From the NCBI GenBank assembly GCA_028870115.1, contig JAGWQH010000041.1:1-42518 (forward strand): a DNA stretch of 42,518 nucleotides, written 5' to 3'. The notes under the pieces were generated by a model. That model did not search any database, was not told the origin of the DNA, and saw only the letters and a program-made list of their open reading frames with translations. Positions within the stretch are counted from its first letter, which is position 1; every line of letters starts with the position of its first letter. This DNA is from Candidatus Methylomirabilota bacterium. Its GTDB lineage: Bacteria; Methylomirabilota; Methylomirabilia; Methylomirabilales; Methylomirabilaceae. Positions 32,508 to 40,514 of the stretch are shown here, piece by piece. Made by a program: the position numbers and the translations under genes.

Positions 32508-32568
32508 GTCTAACAGGCGCATGGAGACCGGCGCGCGAGAAACGCGGCTCATACGCACGACGTTCGAC
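32508..32568 (+). repeat. attC-like site 2
   Basis: GTCTAAC (32508-32514) and GTTCGAC (32562-32568) are inverted with one mismatch. Inside, GGCG/CGC and ATG-g-AG-a-CCG-g-CGCG / CGCGGCTCAT pair with single bulged bases on one arm, the hallmark that directs strand choice in attC recombination. The right box departs from GTTRRRY at one position. 61 bases long. Confidence 0.55.
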
Positions 32569-32604
32569 AGTCCCCTCTGTGTCAATATAAGTGAGACAGA
32601 GGGG
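32564..32604 (+). promoter_or_regulatory. promoter with flanking inverted repeat (possible operator) of the HEPN gene
   Basis: TCGACA (32564-32569) and TATAAG (32586-32591) at 16-base spacing. The -10 region lies in the loop of CCCCTCTGT (32572-32580) / ACAGAGGGG (32596-32604). A regulator bound there would block the promoter. The next gene starts at 32674. Confidence 0.45.
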
Positions 32605-32673
32605 GAAGCCTAATCCAAAAGCGCTGGGCGACAAACCAATAACTACCGAGACGCTCTGCAAGGCCGTGTCAAC

Positions 32674-34113
32674 ATGAAACAGCAGGTACTGTTTACGACG
32701 ATTCAATCTGGAGACTGTACCGTCAAGAACGTACGCTGCACATTCACCATCCCCGTTCGTCTCAGCGACCCGCTTGAGTTGTGCTTCGCCCCGACCCGCG
32801 AGCAAGCTGATCTCCTCGGCTTTCCATTCAAATTCTCTGTCTCAGGCCAAATCGAAGACTCCGAGGGAAGGCCCGTCTTCGCCATCCATGCTGATAAAGT
32901 GTTCCAGAAATATGGCGGCTCGACCCAATGGGGTCCAGCTATCCGCGAATACGTCATTCTAGGTGATCCTCATGATCTGACAGTCGACGATCTGTGGAAT
33001 CCCTCCGGAGTCGACACATTCCAGGCGGCGAAGGGCAGCTTTTGGCTTACACCGAATATTTTCCTCGCTCCAGACAAGTTCCTTCTGCTCAAGATTACCG
33101 GGGCGAGCAAAATCCTCAAGCATCGTTGTATTCGTTTCCAACTGTTGAACGGAACTAAAGTGACCTTCGACACCCACTATCGAAGTATTGACCACGAAGA
33201 AGGGAGTTTGCGAGTTCCAGAACTCGTGGCAGTATTCGAGTTGGCCTCAAAGGAACGGGTTCCAGAAACGCTTACTCTCCTGGATGATCTCCTGCTCCTT
33301 GTTTCATTTGCGGCACGGCAGAGGTGCGTCTGTCTCGGATGGGATGCGGCTGACTCCTCCGGATTGACGAGGTACTTCAGGAGAAGTATGCGGGCTCCAA
33401 CAATTAGGAAGGACCACAGTTTCAACGAGGCCCTGATATTGCCGGAGGACTTCAAGAAGTTCATTCGGTGCACATACCGACGCTTTGCGACCAGCCCTCA
33501 ACAGGACCTCCTGCGCCAGGCCCTTCAACGGCTTGTTTTTGATGAGGACTCGATCTTCGATCACTCCTTTCTTCGGCTATATTCAGCCGTTGAGACACTC
33601 GTATTCTTCTTCCGGGGCAAGAACGCGCCTGAAGAGGTGTTATCGGCCGAACGATGGGAGCCGATCAAGAAGGAACTCGAGAAGGAACTGAGGAAGTTTC
33701 TTAAGTCCCATAACCTCAGCTCTAACGAGAGGAAACTTATGTACGAAAAGCTTCCTGAGCTGAACCGAGTAGCATTCACGACGGCACTGCAGGAATTCCT
33801 GTCCAAGTACCCGGTAGAGCTTTCTGACTTGTGGCCGCTGGCCTCCGCCGGGCCGAATGCAATTTCTCTTTCCGACATTCGACACCGCTTGGTCCACGGC
33901 GATTGGATCAACCCGGAGGAAAATCGTGCGCTAGCAATCGCTCTGGAGCACCTCCGGTGGACCGCAGAACGCCTCACCTTGGCAACGCTTGGGTGGCCGA
34001 TAGAAAAGTCACGAGTATACCTTTTGGAGGAAATGGCGAATGCTGACTTTCAACGTGAGTCCCAGCAGGCTATGACGTTCCTCGCGTCAAGATGGAAGCG
34101 TACCAATTCCTGA
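32674..34113 (+). CDS. HEPN-domain protein, ApeA-like
   Basis: 479 residues. The N-terminal half is beta-rich with no recognised motif ('VLFTTIQSGDCTVKNVRCTF', 'EYVILGDPHDLTVDDLW'). The C-terminal part (about 290-450) is helical and carries 'SDIRHRLVHGDW' at about 400-411: the R-x4-H motif of HEPN ribonucleases. This two-part layout resembles ApeA, an abortive-infection protein that cleaves tRNA during phage infection. No separate antitoxin gene is adjacent, in line with a self-contained sensor-effector. ATG 32674 lacks a strong ribosome site. Lies between attC-like sites 2 and 3. Confidence 0.7.
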   Translation: MKQQVLFTTIQSGDCTVKNVRCTFTIPVRLSDPLELCFAPTREQADLLGFPFKFSVSGQIEDSEGRPVFAIHADKVFQKYGGSTQWGPAIREYVILGDPHDLTVDDLWNPSGVDTFQAAKGSFWLTPNIFLAPDKFLLLKITGASKILKHRCIRFQLLNGTKVTFDTHYRSIDHEEGSLRVPELVAVFELASKERVPETLTLLDDLLLLVSFAARQRCVCLGWDAADSSGLTRYFRRSMRAPTIRKDHSFNEALILPEDFKKFIRCTYRRFATSPQQDLLRQALQRLVFDEDSIFDHSFLRLYSAVETLVFFFRGKNAPEEVLSAERWEPIKKELEKELRKFLKSHNLSSNERKLMYEKLPELNRVAFTTALQEFLSKYPVELSDLWPLASAGPNAISLSDIRHRLVHGDWINPEENRALAIALEHLRWTAERLTLATLGWPIEKSRVYLLEEMANADFQRESQQAMTFLASRWKRTNS

Positions 34114-34283
34114 ATTGAGAGGCAGCGAGTTACGCTCTCAGTGTGGTCTAAGGTGGATACCGGCAACTCATGAACCGTAGAGGCATACTGGAGACTGGCA
34201 TGAAGCCCAAAAGACTGTCCGCAGATATCATGGCGGAACTGGAAGCGGTCAAGGGAGAAAATAGGGATAGAAACCATTAACAC

Positions 34284-34312
34284 TTCACACAAACGGTTTC
34301 TGTCGTTATTAT
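34284..34312 (+). promoter_or_regulatory. promoter of brnTA copy 2
   Basis: TTCACA and TATTAT with exactly 17 bases between, five of six matches at each. The start near 34319 leaves a 40-base leader that includes AAGGA just ahead of the ATG at 34360. The rest of 34114-34283 holds nothing I can support. Confidence 0.55.
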
Positions 34313-34359
34313 CCTCGAATGATCGGACTTTTTGACATACCGATATAAGGAAGATATGA

Positions 34360-34644
34360 ATGGAATTCGAATGGGATAGAGAAAAAGCAAAAAAGAATGA
34401 CAGAAAACACAAGGTGTCATTTGATGAAGCCATGACTGTATTTTATGATCTGTTATCGGCAACTTTTGATGATCCAGACCATTCGGTCGGCGAGCAAAGA
34501 TTAATAACCGTGGGTTACTCTTCTCATGGGCGTTTGCTTGTGGTCTCACATACGGAGAGGGACAGAGCTGTACGAATTATCAGTGCTCGTCTTGCAACCA
34601 CTCAAGAAAGGAAACGACATGAAAGTCAAAGCAAAAAAAATTAG
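34360..34644 (+). CDS. brnT: BrnT-family toxin, copy 2
   Basis: 94 residues, close to the family pattern: 'MEFEWDREKAKKNDRKHKVS', 'FDEAMTVFYD', 'DPDHSVGEQRLITVGYSSHG', 'VVSHTERDRAVRIISAR' and 'ATTQERKRHE'. RelE-fold ribonuclease toxin. It overlaps its antitoxin gene by 26 bases. It is not a recent duplicate of the pair at 21259: identity is limited to family positions and base composition differs. Confidence 0.88.
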   Translation: MEFEWDREKAKKNDRKHKVSFDEAMTVFYDLLSATFDDPDHSVGEQRLITVGYSSHGRLLVVSHTERDRAVRIISARLATTQERKRHESQSKKN

Positions 34645-34876
34645 CGATGAATTACGGCCCGAATACAATTTTGATTATTCAAAAGCTGTTCGTGGCAAGT
34701 ATTACAAACGCATTTTAGACGAAGGAGCCAACGTTGTCATGCTTGAGCCAGATGTGGCCAAGGCATTTGTTGATTCGGCCTCAGTAAATGATGCGTTGAG
34801 ATCATTACTTGATTTGACACGAACGACTCAGCGCCTAACAAAACACTCCAGCGGACGGGCGATTGCTCGCCGCTGA
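34619..34876 (+). CDS. brnA: BrnA-family antitoxin, copy 2, with a tail encoded by an attC-like site
   Basis: 85 residues from ATG 34619 (AAGGAAACGAC upstream). 'ISDELRPEYNFDYSKAVRGK' and 'LEPDVAKAFVDSASVNDALR' are the antitoxin pattern with a C-terminal ribbon-helix-helix. After 'RSLLDL' the usual family end is passed; the frame runs on through the attC-like site as 'TTQRLTKHSSGRAIARR' because the TAA of GCCTAAC is out of frame. The last 15 or so residues are therefore attC-encoded and probably unstructured. Confidence 0.8.
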   Translation: MKVKAKKISDELRPEYNFDYSKAVRGKYYKRILDEGANVVMLEPDVAKAFVDSASVNDALRSLLDLTRTTQRLTKHSSGRAIARR

Positions 34877-34893
34877 GTTTGGTCGTGTTAGAA
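34833..34893 (+). repeat. attC-like site 3
   Basis: GCCTAAC (34833-34839, fits RYYYAAC) and GTTAGAA (34887-34893, fits GTTRRRY except the last base). Inner pairing: CTAACA/TGTTAG, CAGCG/CGCTG and GGCGA/TCGCC around a TTGC loop. 61 bases. A new gene begins 18 bases after the right box. Confidence 0.6.
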
Positions 34894-34910
34894 CTCTCAA
34901 GGAGGATCCG

Positions 34911-35126
34911 ATGAGTAACCATGGATCATTTTCCGGCAATCCGAAGACGGAATGGCTTGTTGACGATAGCGGTGCTGATCGCAATATGCGCCTGCTCAAA
35001 TCGATTGCTGAGGAACAATTTGTCCAAGACAAATTTCAAGAACTTGCTGTCGATTTGAAATTACTGCGCGATGACGCGACGATTGCGGAGTTGGACGCGG
35101 TGATTGACAGGCATCTTCAGTTCTAA
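34911..35126 (+). CDS. small cassette-borne protein of unknown function
   Basis: 71 residues from ATG 34911 with AAGGAGG at ideal distance. Acidic and helical: 'WLVDDSGADRNMRLLKSIAE', 'DKFQELAVDLKLLRDDATIA', 'ELDAVIDRHLQF'. No family recognised. It starts 18 bases after attC-like site 3 and its TAA stop lies in TTCTAAC, the expected place of the next attC left box, so it fits the cassette pattern. Confidence 0.6.
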   Translation: MSNHGSFSGNPKTEWLVDDSGADRNMRLLKSIAEEQFVQDKFQELAVDLKLLRDDATIAELDAVIDRHLQF

Positions 35127-35186
35127 CCTCGCGGTCGAGAGGGACGCTCCGCCAGGCCCGCTGTGCCATCCTGCTTGTGCCCATTG
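35121..35186 (+). repeat. partial attC-like site 4 at the right border of the cassette region
   Basis: TTCTAAC at 35121-35127 is followed by a G/C-rich arm (GCGGTCGAGAGGGACG...CCAGGCCCGC). No convincing right arm is present before the end of the convergent ribonuclease gene at 35187, so the site appears truncated or decayed where the accessory region meets the conserved gene. Confidence 0.3.
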
Positions 35187-36656
35187 TTACACCCGCGCGA
35201 AATCGATGAACCCTTGCTCTATATTGGTATCGAGGAGTTCGACGCGGACGCGATCGCCGACGTCAAGCCCCTCGAATCCCTGGACAACCTTGCCCTCTGC
35301 GGAGGGGTGAATGATACGTACCCAGGTCCCTTTCTTGGATGCGCCGGTGACGATGGCGTCGAAGCGCTGCCCGATCTTCGATTCAAGGAGCAGCGCGGCC
35401 GCCGATTTTCGGACCTGCCGCTCGACCTTGTTCGCATGGTCTTCCTGCTCGGTACAGTGTTGCGCGAGCGCGCCGAGTTCCTCAAGGCTGTACGGGACCA
35501 CATGTTGAGCCAGCGCGGCTTTGAGCAGCCGCTGCGTGAGCAGATCCGGGAAGCGTCGGTTCGGGGCCGTAGAGTGCATGTAGGCCTGGACCGCCAAGCC
35601 GAAGTGGCCCGGAGACGTCTGGCCGGGACCCTCCACCACATACTCGCCCCGTCCGATCAGCTTGACGACGGCCAGCGAGAGATCGGGAAACCGCATTGGG
35701 TCCGCCTGACGCCGCGTCGACAGGAACGCCTCTAGAGCGGCGGCGTCCGGCTCGGGTGGGAGCCGCGCGTGCAGGTGGCCCGCCAGCTCCACGATTCGCT
35801 GCCATCGATCCGGCGAGCGCAAGATCCGGCGCAGTGACGGCAGGCCACGCGCCTCGAGAAACCGGGCCGTGACACGATTTGCCCCGATCATAAGATCCTC
35901 GATCAGTTCCTGAGCCCGGTTCTTCTCCTCTACGCGCAGATCAGTCAGTACGTCGTCCTCAAACACGGCGCGCGGCTCGATCGTTTCCAGGCTGAGTGCG
36001 CCGTGTACGTGCCGCACGGTCCGGAGTGTCTGAGCCACCCGATCCTGAATACGGAGCTGTTCGTCGAGCCCGGCCACGGTGGCCACTCGCCCAGGGGCGG
36101 AGCCCCTGCTGTCGAGCCAGGCGGCCACGCTGTGATAGGCGAGCTTCGCGTGGTTGACGACCCAGGCGCGATAGATATCCGAATTGCCGAGCGAGCCGTC
36201 CGAGTTGACCACCATCTCGATCACGATGGCCAGCCGCTCCTCATCCTCGTTCAGCGACGTCAGATCGGTGGAAAGGGTCAGGGGAAGCATCGGGAAGATC
36301 TCGGCCGCTGTATAGACCGACGTGGTGTTGTGCTGAGCGTGCCCATCGGTGGCGGAGCCCTTGGGAACCAGCGCGTCGACGTCAGCGACCGCCACCAGGA
36401 TCTTCACGACCCCTCCGCCGATGGGCTCTGCGACCGTGAGCTGATCGAGGTCACGGGAGTCGTCATTATCGATCGAGCACCAGAGCAGGCTTCGCAGATC
36501 ACGGATGGCCTGGGTAGGCTCGGTCGCCGGGGGTGTAAGTCCACTGAGTTCCCGGACGACCGCGGGTGAAAAATCCGGGAGTAGCCCACGCGCCAGCATC
36601 ACGCGGCGCGCAATCGCCTGGAGATCGTGGCGATGTCCTTGTCCGGTGTGACTCAT
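35187..36656 (-). CDS. RNB-domain exoribonuclease (RNase II/R family, short form)
   Basis: 489 residues. It lacks the N-terminal cold-shock domains of RNase II/R; after about 45 residues the RNB catalytic domain starts. Active-site segment 'SIDNDDSRDLDQL' (61-73): Asp63, Asp69 and Asp71 match E. coli RNase II Asp201, Asp207 and Asp209, but the fourth magnesium ligand (Asp210) is Gln72. Other core parts are 'YHSVAAWLDSRG', 'NRVTARFLEARGLPSLRRI', 'YMHSTAPNRRFPDLLTQRLL' and a C-terminal S1-like OB fold ('FDAIVTGASKKGTWVRI'). It should degrade RNA 3' to 5'. Runs convergent to the cassette array and marks its right edge. Confidence 0.88.
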   Translation of the reverse strand: MSHTGQGHRHDLQAIARRVMLARGLLPDFSPAVVRELSGLTPPATEPTQAIRDLRSLLWCSIDNDDSRDLDQLTVAEPIGGGVVKILVAVADVDALVPKGSATDGHAQHNTTSVYTAAEIFPMLPLTLSTDLTSLNEDEERLAIVIEMVVNSDGSLGNSDIYRAWVVNHAKLAYHSVAAWLDSRGSAPGRVATVAGLDEQLRIQDRVAQTLRTVRHVHGALSLETIEPRAVFEDDVLTDLRVEEKNRAQELIEDLMIGANRVTARFLEARGLPSLRRILRSPDRWQRIVELAGHLHARLPPEPDAAALEAFLSTRRQADPMRFPDLSLAVVKLIGRGEYVVEGPGQTSPGHFGLAVQAYMHSTAPNRRFPDLLTQRLLKAALAQHVVPYSLEELGALAQHCTEQEDHANKVERQVRKSAAALLLESKIGQRFDAIVTGASKKGTWVRIIHPSAEGKVVQGFEGLDVGDRVRVELLDTNIEQGFIDFARV

Positions 36657-36826
36657 CTCATTCCACTTCTCTGATCAGGGCTTGGACCTATGGCACGCCG
36701 TCGAACAATGTGCCTCTGAGTCGTTCCGCCGGTACGGTTCGATTTCCCTGGACTCGTTCAAGGGTTGCTGGTTGTCAACTGCACAATGTACGCGAGATCT
36801 GTGAGCATCGCGCGGGTGACCCTGCC

Positions 36827-37408
36827 TTAGTGTGGTGACTGCGGTTTCGCTCCCGGTGATGGAGGTTGGGGTGAGGGAGCGACGGGGGCTGCTGGCCCCA
36901 GGCCTCGTTTGATCACGACGGTCGTCTGTGGCGAGGCCACGATAATTTCCGTAGTGCTGAACCCTCCCCAGTACAACTCCACGACGTGCGGACCGGCTGC
37001 CACTGGGACTGTGGCAGGCCCGTGGAACTCCTTGGCGAGTCCCACCTTTATCCCGTCGATAACGATCTCGGTCTCCTCTGGCGTTACCTCGATCTGCAAA
37101 GAGGCATCAGGAGAAAACGAGGGCGGAGCGGTGGGGGGCGGATAGTCCGGCGGCGCCTCGTAGGGGGCCGGATAGGGAGCCGGATAGGCCGGGGCTGGCG
37201 GATAGTAGCCGGGAGGCGGATAAGGAATCGCGTAGGGATACGGATAAGGGTACCAATAGCCCGGATAAGGTCCGAGCGGTACGCCGAGATTCAGGCCGAA
37301 CGAGAAATGGGTCCGCGCCAGGGCCGGACCAACCGGAATGACGATCAGGCTTGTCAAGATCAGGGCCGCGATCACGCCCAGAGTGTGAACCCGCGTCGTT
37401 TTTATCAT
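36827..37408 (-). CDS. exported Pro/Tyr-rich protein with PEGA-like domain
   Basis: 193 residues. Signal peptide (about 1-31, ending 'VGPALA'), then a proline/tyrosine-rich linker from about 45 to 100 with repeated PYP, PPGYYP and YPAPY units, then a PEGA-like beta domain ('ASLQIEVTPEETEIVIDGIK', 'VPVAAGPHVVELYWGGF'), then another proline-rich tail. PEGA domains are small surface/periplasmic folds of unknown role, probably binding or linking the cell envelope. Start has AAAGGAGGTG upstream. Same strand as the three following envelope genes. Confidence 0.75.
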   Translation of the reverse strand: MIKTTRVHTLGVIAALILTSLIVIPVGPALARTHFSFGLNLGVPLGPYPGYWYPYPYPYAIPYPPPGYYPPAPAYPAPYPAPYEAPPDYPPPTAPPSFSPDASLQIEVTPEETEIVIDGIKVGLAKEFHGPATVPVAAGPHVVELYWGGFSTTEIIVASPQTTVVIKRGLGPAAPVAPSPQPPSPGAKPQSPH

Positions 37409-37659
37409 CTGCTACACCTCCTTTGCTGTTTACTACGCTTCCCGGCTTCATTGATTAAGATACGGACTGGAGCAACGGCTCCTAAATCCTCCTACCTGTG
37501 ATGCCTCATTAATACCGTGCTTCTGGCATCGCTCGGCCAAGACGCGGATTACAGCGTAGATTAGTGCCGACGGACCATAGTTGTGCACGACTGGAGATAG
37601 GCACGAGCCCCCCTGCCGTCGCTGGACCGGCCAGACTGGTGCATGGCCTAGCCGCTCCG

Positions 37660-38169
37660 TCAGGGCCCCGGGGACGCCGGCGTTGACAGCGCTGGGCCCG
37701 CGTACGGGGTGGGGTAGGGCGACTGGCACGGCGCGGCTACCCAGTTGCCGTAAGCATCATAGCAGCCTTGAGAAGACGGGGCAACGGGCGCGGCCGGTCT
37801 ATACTGTACGGGTGGATAGGTGGTATACGGATTTCCGTAATACGGGTAGTAGGGATACGCTGGATACCCGTAGTAAGGGTATGCCGGGTAACCGTAGTAG
37901 GGATACCCGTACCACAGCGGCCATCCGACGCCGATCCCGATCCCAAACCGGATACCTCCCCCATGGAACCCGTGATGGCCAAAGCCCCCGTGGAATCTAT
38001 GGCTGAAGCCACCCTGAAATCCGCGGCCACCCCCGTGAAATCCTCCACCCCCTCGGAATCCCCCGTTCCTGGCCAGCGCCGCGGTCGGGATCGCGAGGGT
38101 GAGAATGACTGTGAGGACCAGGGCCGTGACTGTACCCCACCAGCCGCCACGTTTCCTCGGTAGTCTCAT
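37660..38169 (-). CDS. exported Gly/His- and Tyr/Pro-rich low-complexity protein
   Basis: 169 residues from ATG 38169, with AAGGAG seven bases ahead; a longer frame back to 38253 has no ribosome site. A basic start and a hydrophobic signal segment end in 'TAALA'. The mature part is first Gly/Phe/His-rich ('GGFHGGGRGFQGG'), then Tyr/Pro/Gly-rich with tandem 'YGYPAYPYYGYPAYPYY'-like units, then a Cys pair ('GCYDAYGNWVAAPC'). Such proteins are found in many proteobacterial envelopes, with unproved adhesive or structural roles. The tandem repeat may vary in number between strains. Confidence 0.7.
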   Translation of the reverse strand: MRLPRKRGGWWGTVTALVLTVILTLAIPTAALARNGGFRGGGGFHGGGRGFQGGFSHRFHGGFGHHGFHGGGIRFGIGIGVGWPLWYGYPYYGYPAYPYYGYPAYPYYPYYGNPYTTYPPVQYRPAAPVAPSSQGCYDAYGNWVAAPCQSPYPTPYAGPALSTPASPGP

Positions 38170-38314
38170 GTTCGTTCTCCTTTGAGAAACCAGACGCATT
38201 CGACATCTAAAATATAATACGTCTCCCGGGCGGCCCTGGGAACATCTTCTCAAGGGGAGGACTGTTGCTCGGGGTTTATCAGAGGATCCTTCGTGAAGTC
38301 TTGGTGGGCGTCAG

Positions 38315-39301
38315 CTAGCGGGTGGGTGGTGACGACGCTCCCGCTTGCTTCCAGGTCTGGTCCGGATTGTAGGTCTGTATGGCGCGAGCGACGTATTCCG
38401 TGTCCGGGCCGAGATCCTTCTCATAGATGACGCCCCGGTAGTTCACGAGGAAGGTCATGACGCCCGAAACCCCGTACTGCGCCGGGTAAGCGACGAGCGC
38501 AAACCCGCCGATCATCTTGCCGTTGACGACGTAGTCGTGGGCGCCGCCTGGCGCGGCGGGGCCCTGCGCCGTCAGGATCCGATAGACATAGCCATGGTAG
38601 GGAGTCGGCTTATCGCCCGATGGCTTGCGGGAGTAGCCCTCCGCCCTGGCATTCGCGACGAACACGCCCAACGGGCTCAGTTCTTCGCCTTCCTTGGTCG
38701 GCCAGTAGAGCCCGTTCTTCTTGCCTTCGTCGCTACGGAACTTCATCGCGTAAGTGAGCAGCCCGTCGTCTTCGCGGGGTACCCGCGCGTACTCGCGCTG
38801 GGCGTCAACGTAAGCCAGGCAGACTTGCATAGTATTCAGCTCGTTGCGGCCGATGCGACGGTTAAGGATCTCCTCTTTTCCTGCGGCGGTATCGAAACGC
38901 CACGTGTCTCCTTCTTTTACCACCGGGATCGGCAGTGGCCACTCATCCTGGCCGATGATTATCACCGCTTTCGTCTCAGCGGGACGTTCCAGTTTGTGCA
39001 ACTGGTCGTAGGCGCGGACGAAGCGCTCCCGCTCCTGCGTATCGGCCACCGCATCACCGGACGCGATGAGCGGCCTGCCCTCCGGGCCCAGGATAGTAGC
39101 GAGGGTCTCCATGTCTCCGGTCTTTACGGCCTCGACGAGGGTCTGGACTGCCTCCTCCGGCGAGGCGAAGCTCTTCTGACGCTGCGGGTCGGCAGCGACA
39201 GCGTCCCGGGTTCCGGCGACGCCGATAAACAGTGCCACCACTACGATCATGGCCAGTCGGCCGATCAGGGTAGGACACGCAAATCGCTTATATGCAGACA
39301 T
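38315..39301 (-). CDS. DUF2950 family exported protein
   Basis: 328 residues from ATG 39301 (GGAGG upstream); ATG 39325 is an alternative. Signal peptide ending 'DAVAA', then the DUF2950 pattern: 'SFASPEEAVQTLVEAVKTGD', 'LATILGPEGRPLIASGD', 'WPLPIPVVKEGDTWRFDTAA', 'RRIGRNELNTMQVCLAYVDA', 'PTPYHGYVYRILTAQG' and 'FALVAYPAQYGVSGVMTF'. Periplasmic, function unknown. It lies 67 bp downstream of the DUF3300 gene; the two families are commonly encoded side by side, suggesting a shared envelope role. Confidence 0.88.
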   Translation of the reverse strand: MSAYKRFACPTLIGRLAMIVVVALFIGVAGTRDAVAADPQRQKSFASPEEAVQTLVEAVKTGDMETLATILGPEGRPLIASGDAVADTQERERFVRAYDQLHKLERPAETKAVIIIGQDEWPLPIPVVKEGDTWRFDTAAGKEEILNRRIGRNELNTMQVCLAYVDAQREYARVPREDDGLLTYAMKFRSDEGKKNGLYWPTKEGEELSPLGVFVANARAEGYSRKPSGDKPTPYHGYVYRILTAQGPAAPGGAHDYVVNGKMIGGFALVAYPAQYGVSGVMTFLVNYRGVIYEKDLGPDTEYVARAIQTYNPDQTWKQAGASSPPTR

Positions 39302-39368
39302 CCTTACCTCCTGCAGAACTGCCATGCTTCACAGACTCCCCGCACATGCTGAAAGGCGGCGGGTTCGT

Positions 39369-40514
39369 TTAATGCCGCCCGCGGGGCCCCTTATCTGCTC
39401 CTCCGCGCCCGCCTCCTGCCGGCGCCTTCGGGACGCTCGGAGCCTGCCGTGCGGCGCTCGCGCCCATTCGGCTCATGCGCCCGCGGTTGCTGAAGTTCCG
39501 GATCTCGCCCCCGCGTCCCAGCCCCTCGAACACGGCTGGTGGGCGAGGCGTCTGAGGGATCGACGGCGCAACAGGGCTGCGTAACGGCCCCGATGACTGC
39601 GGCACCTGTGGCGCACGGCCGCGGAACGCCTCCCGGGCGCCCGCGCCAGGCAGCGGGCCCTGGCCGAAGCGCTGCCGTACGCCTGGATCATGGTAGGGGA
39701 CACCCCGGCGGTGGCTCGCATCGTGATGCCAGGTGGGGGTGATGATGGTGGTTCGGTTGAAGGTGTTGAAGTTGTGCACGTTGACGACCGTGACGTGGTG
39801 ACGGTGCCAGTCGAAGCCGCCCCAGAGGACCGACCCCACGGCCAGGCCGACACCGAACGACAACACGCTGGCCCCGACCACGTATCCCGGCGGATACCAA
39901 TAATACGGAGGGTAAGCCGGCGCCCACCACAGCCCGTACACGACAGTGGGGTCGTAGATGGGGACGTAGATGATCTCCGGGATTACGGGCTCGATCCTGA
40001 TGGCCTGCGGTTCGGTAACGACGATCTGCTGAGGGGTGCTCTGGAGGTAGCCTGCGGCCTGCGCCCTGACCCGCAGCGTCTGGATGGTAGCCATCACGGC
40101 CGGCTGCTGGGCGAGGAAGGCGTCCCCCAGTCTCTGGGTCCAGTCCAGATTCGCGTCCATCATGGCGAGCACCTGGGGGAATGCCGTCAGCGATTTCACG
40201 CTCGGATCCCAGGGCTGCTGTTGCATCGCCTCTTCCAGTTGCGGACCTATGACGTTCGGATATGCTTTGACCCAGCGAGCCGCCTGCACCACCTCCAGCG
40301 GATAGGTGGACGCCATCAGGATCTGCGCCAGGAGCGCATCGGGATATAGGGCGATCGGCGCCAGAAGCTGATCCAGCTCTTCCTGCCGGAAGGTCGGCGG
40401 CGCGGGTATCCCTGCGGGGGGCGGCGGCTGGAACTGCCCGAAAGCGCCGGGTGGCGCTGCCAGCACCAGGATCAGGACTCCAAGCAATCCGCGCCGTACC
40501 GCACCTTTCATCAT
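39369..40514 (-). CDS. DUF3300 family exported protein
   Basis: About 380 residues. Signal peptide ending 'PGAFG', a proline-rich stretch, then the DUF3300 core: 'ELDQLLAPIALYPDALLAQI', 'ASTYPLEVVQAARWV', 'WDPSVKSLTAFPQVLAMM' and 'IEPVIPEIIYVPIYDPTVVY'. A hydrophobic Tyr/Pro segment (about 205-240) leads into a His/Arg/Pro-rich tail of low complexity, as in other members. Function unknown. Three consecutive possible starts (GTG 40517, ATG 40514, ATG 40511). Confidence 0.88.
   Translation of the reverse strand: MMKGAVRRGLLGVLILVLAAPPGAFGQFQPPPPAGIPAPPTFRQEELDQLLAPIALYPDALLAQILMASTYPLEVVQAARWVKAYPNVIGPQLEEAMQQQPWDPSVKSLTAFPQVLAMMDANLDWTQRLGDAFLAQQPAVMATIQTLRVRAQAAGYLQSTPQQIVVTEPQAIRIEPVIPEIIYVPIYDPTVVYGLWWAPAYPPYYWYPPGYVVGASVLSFGVGLAVGSVLWGGFDWHRHHVTVVNVHNFNTFNRTTIITPTWHHDASHRRGVPYHDPGVRQRFGQGPLPGAGAREAFRGRAPQVPQSSGPLRSPVAPSIPQTPRPPAVFEGLGRGGEIRNFSNRGRMSRMGASAARQAPSVPKAPAGGGRGGADKGPRGRH

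Noticed and set aside
21259-34876. The two brnTA pairs as a recent duplication flanking a mobile segment
   Set aside because: The toxins and antitoxins share only family-level residues and differ in promoter layout, so they were acquired separately.
26000-35300. CRISPR array or insertion sequence in the accessory region
   Set aside because: The repeats are too few, irregularly spaced and palindromic with gene-sized gaps, and no Cas, transposase or terminal inverted repeats were seen.
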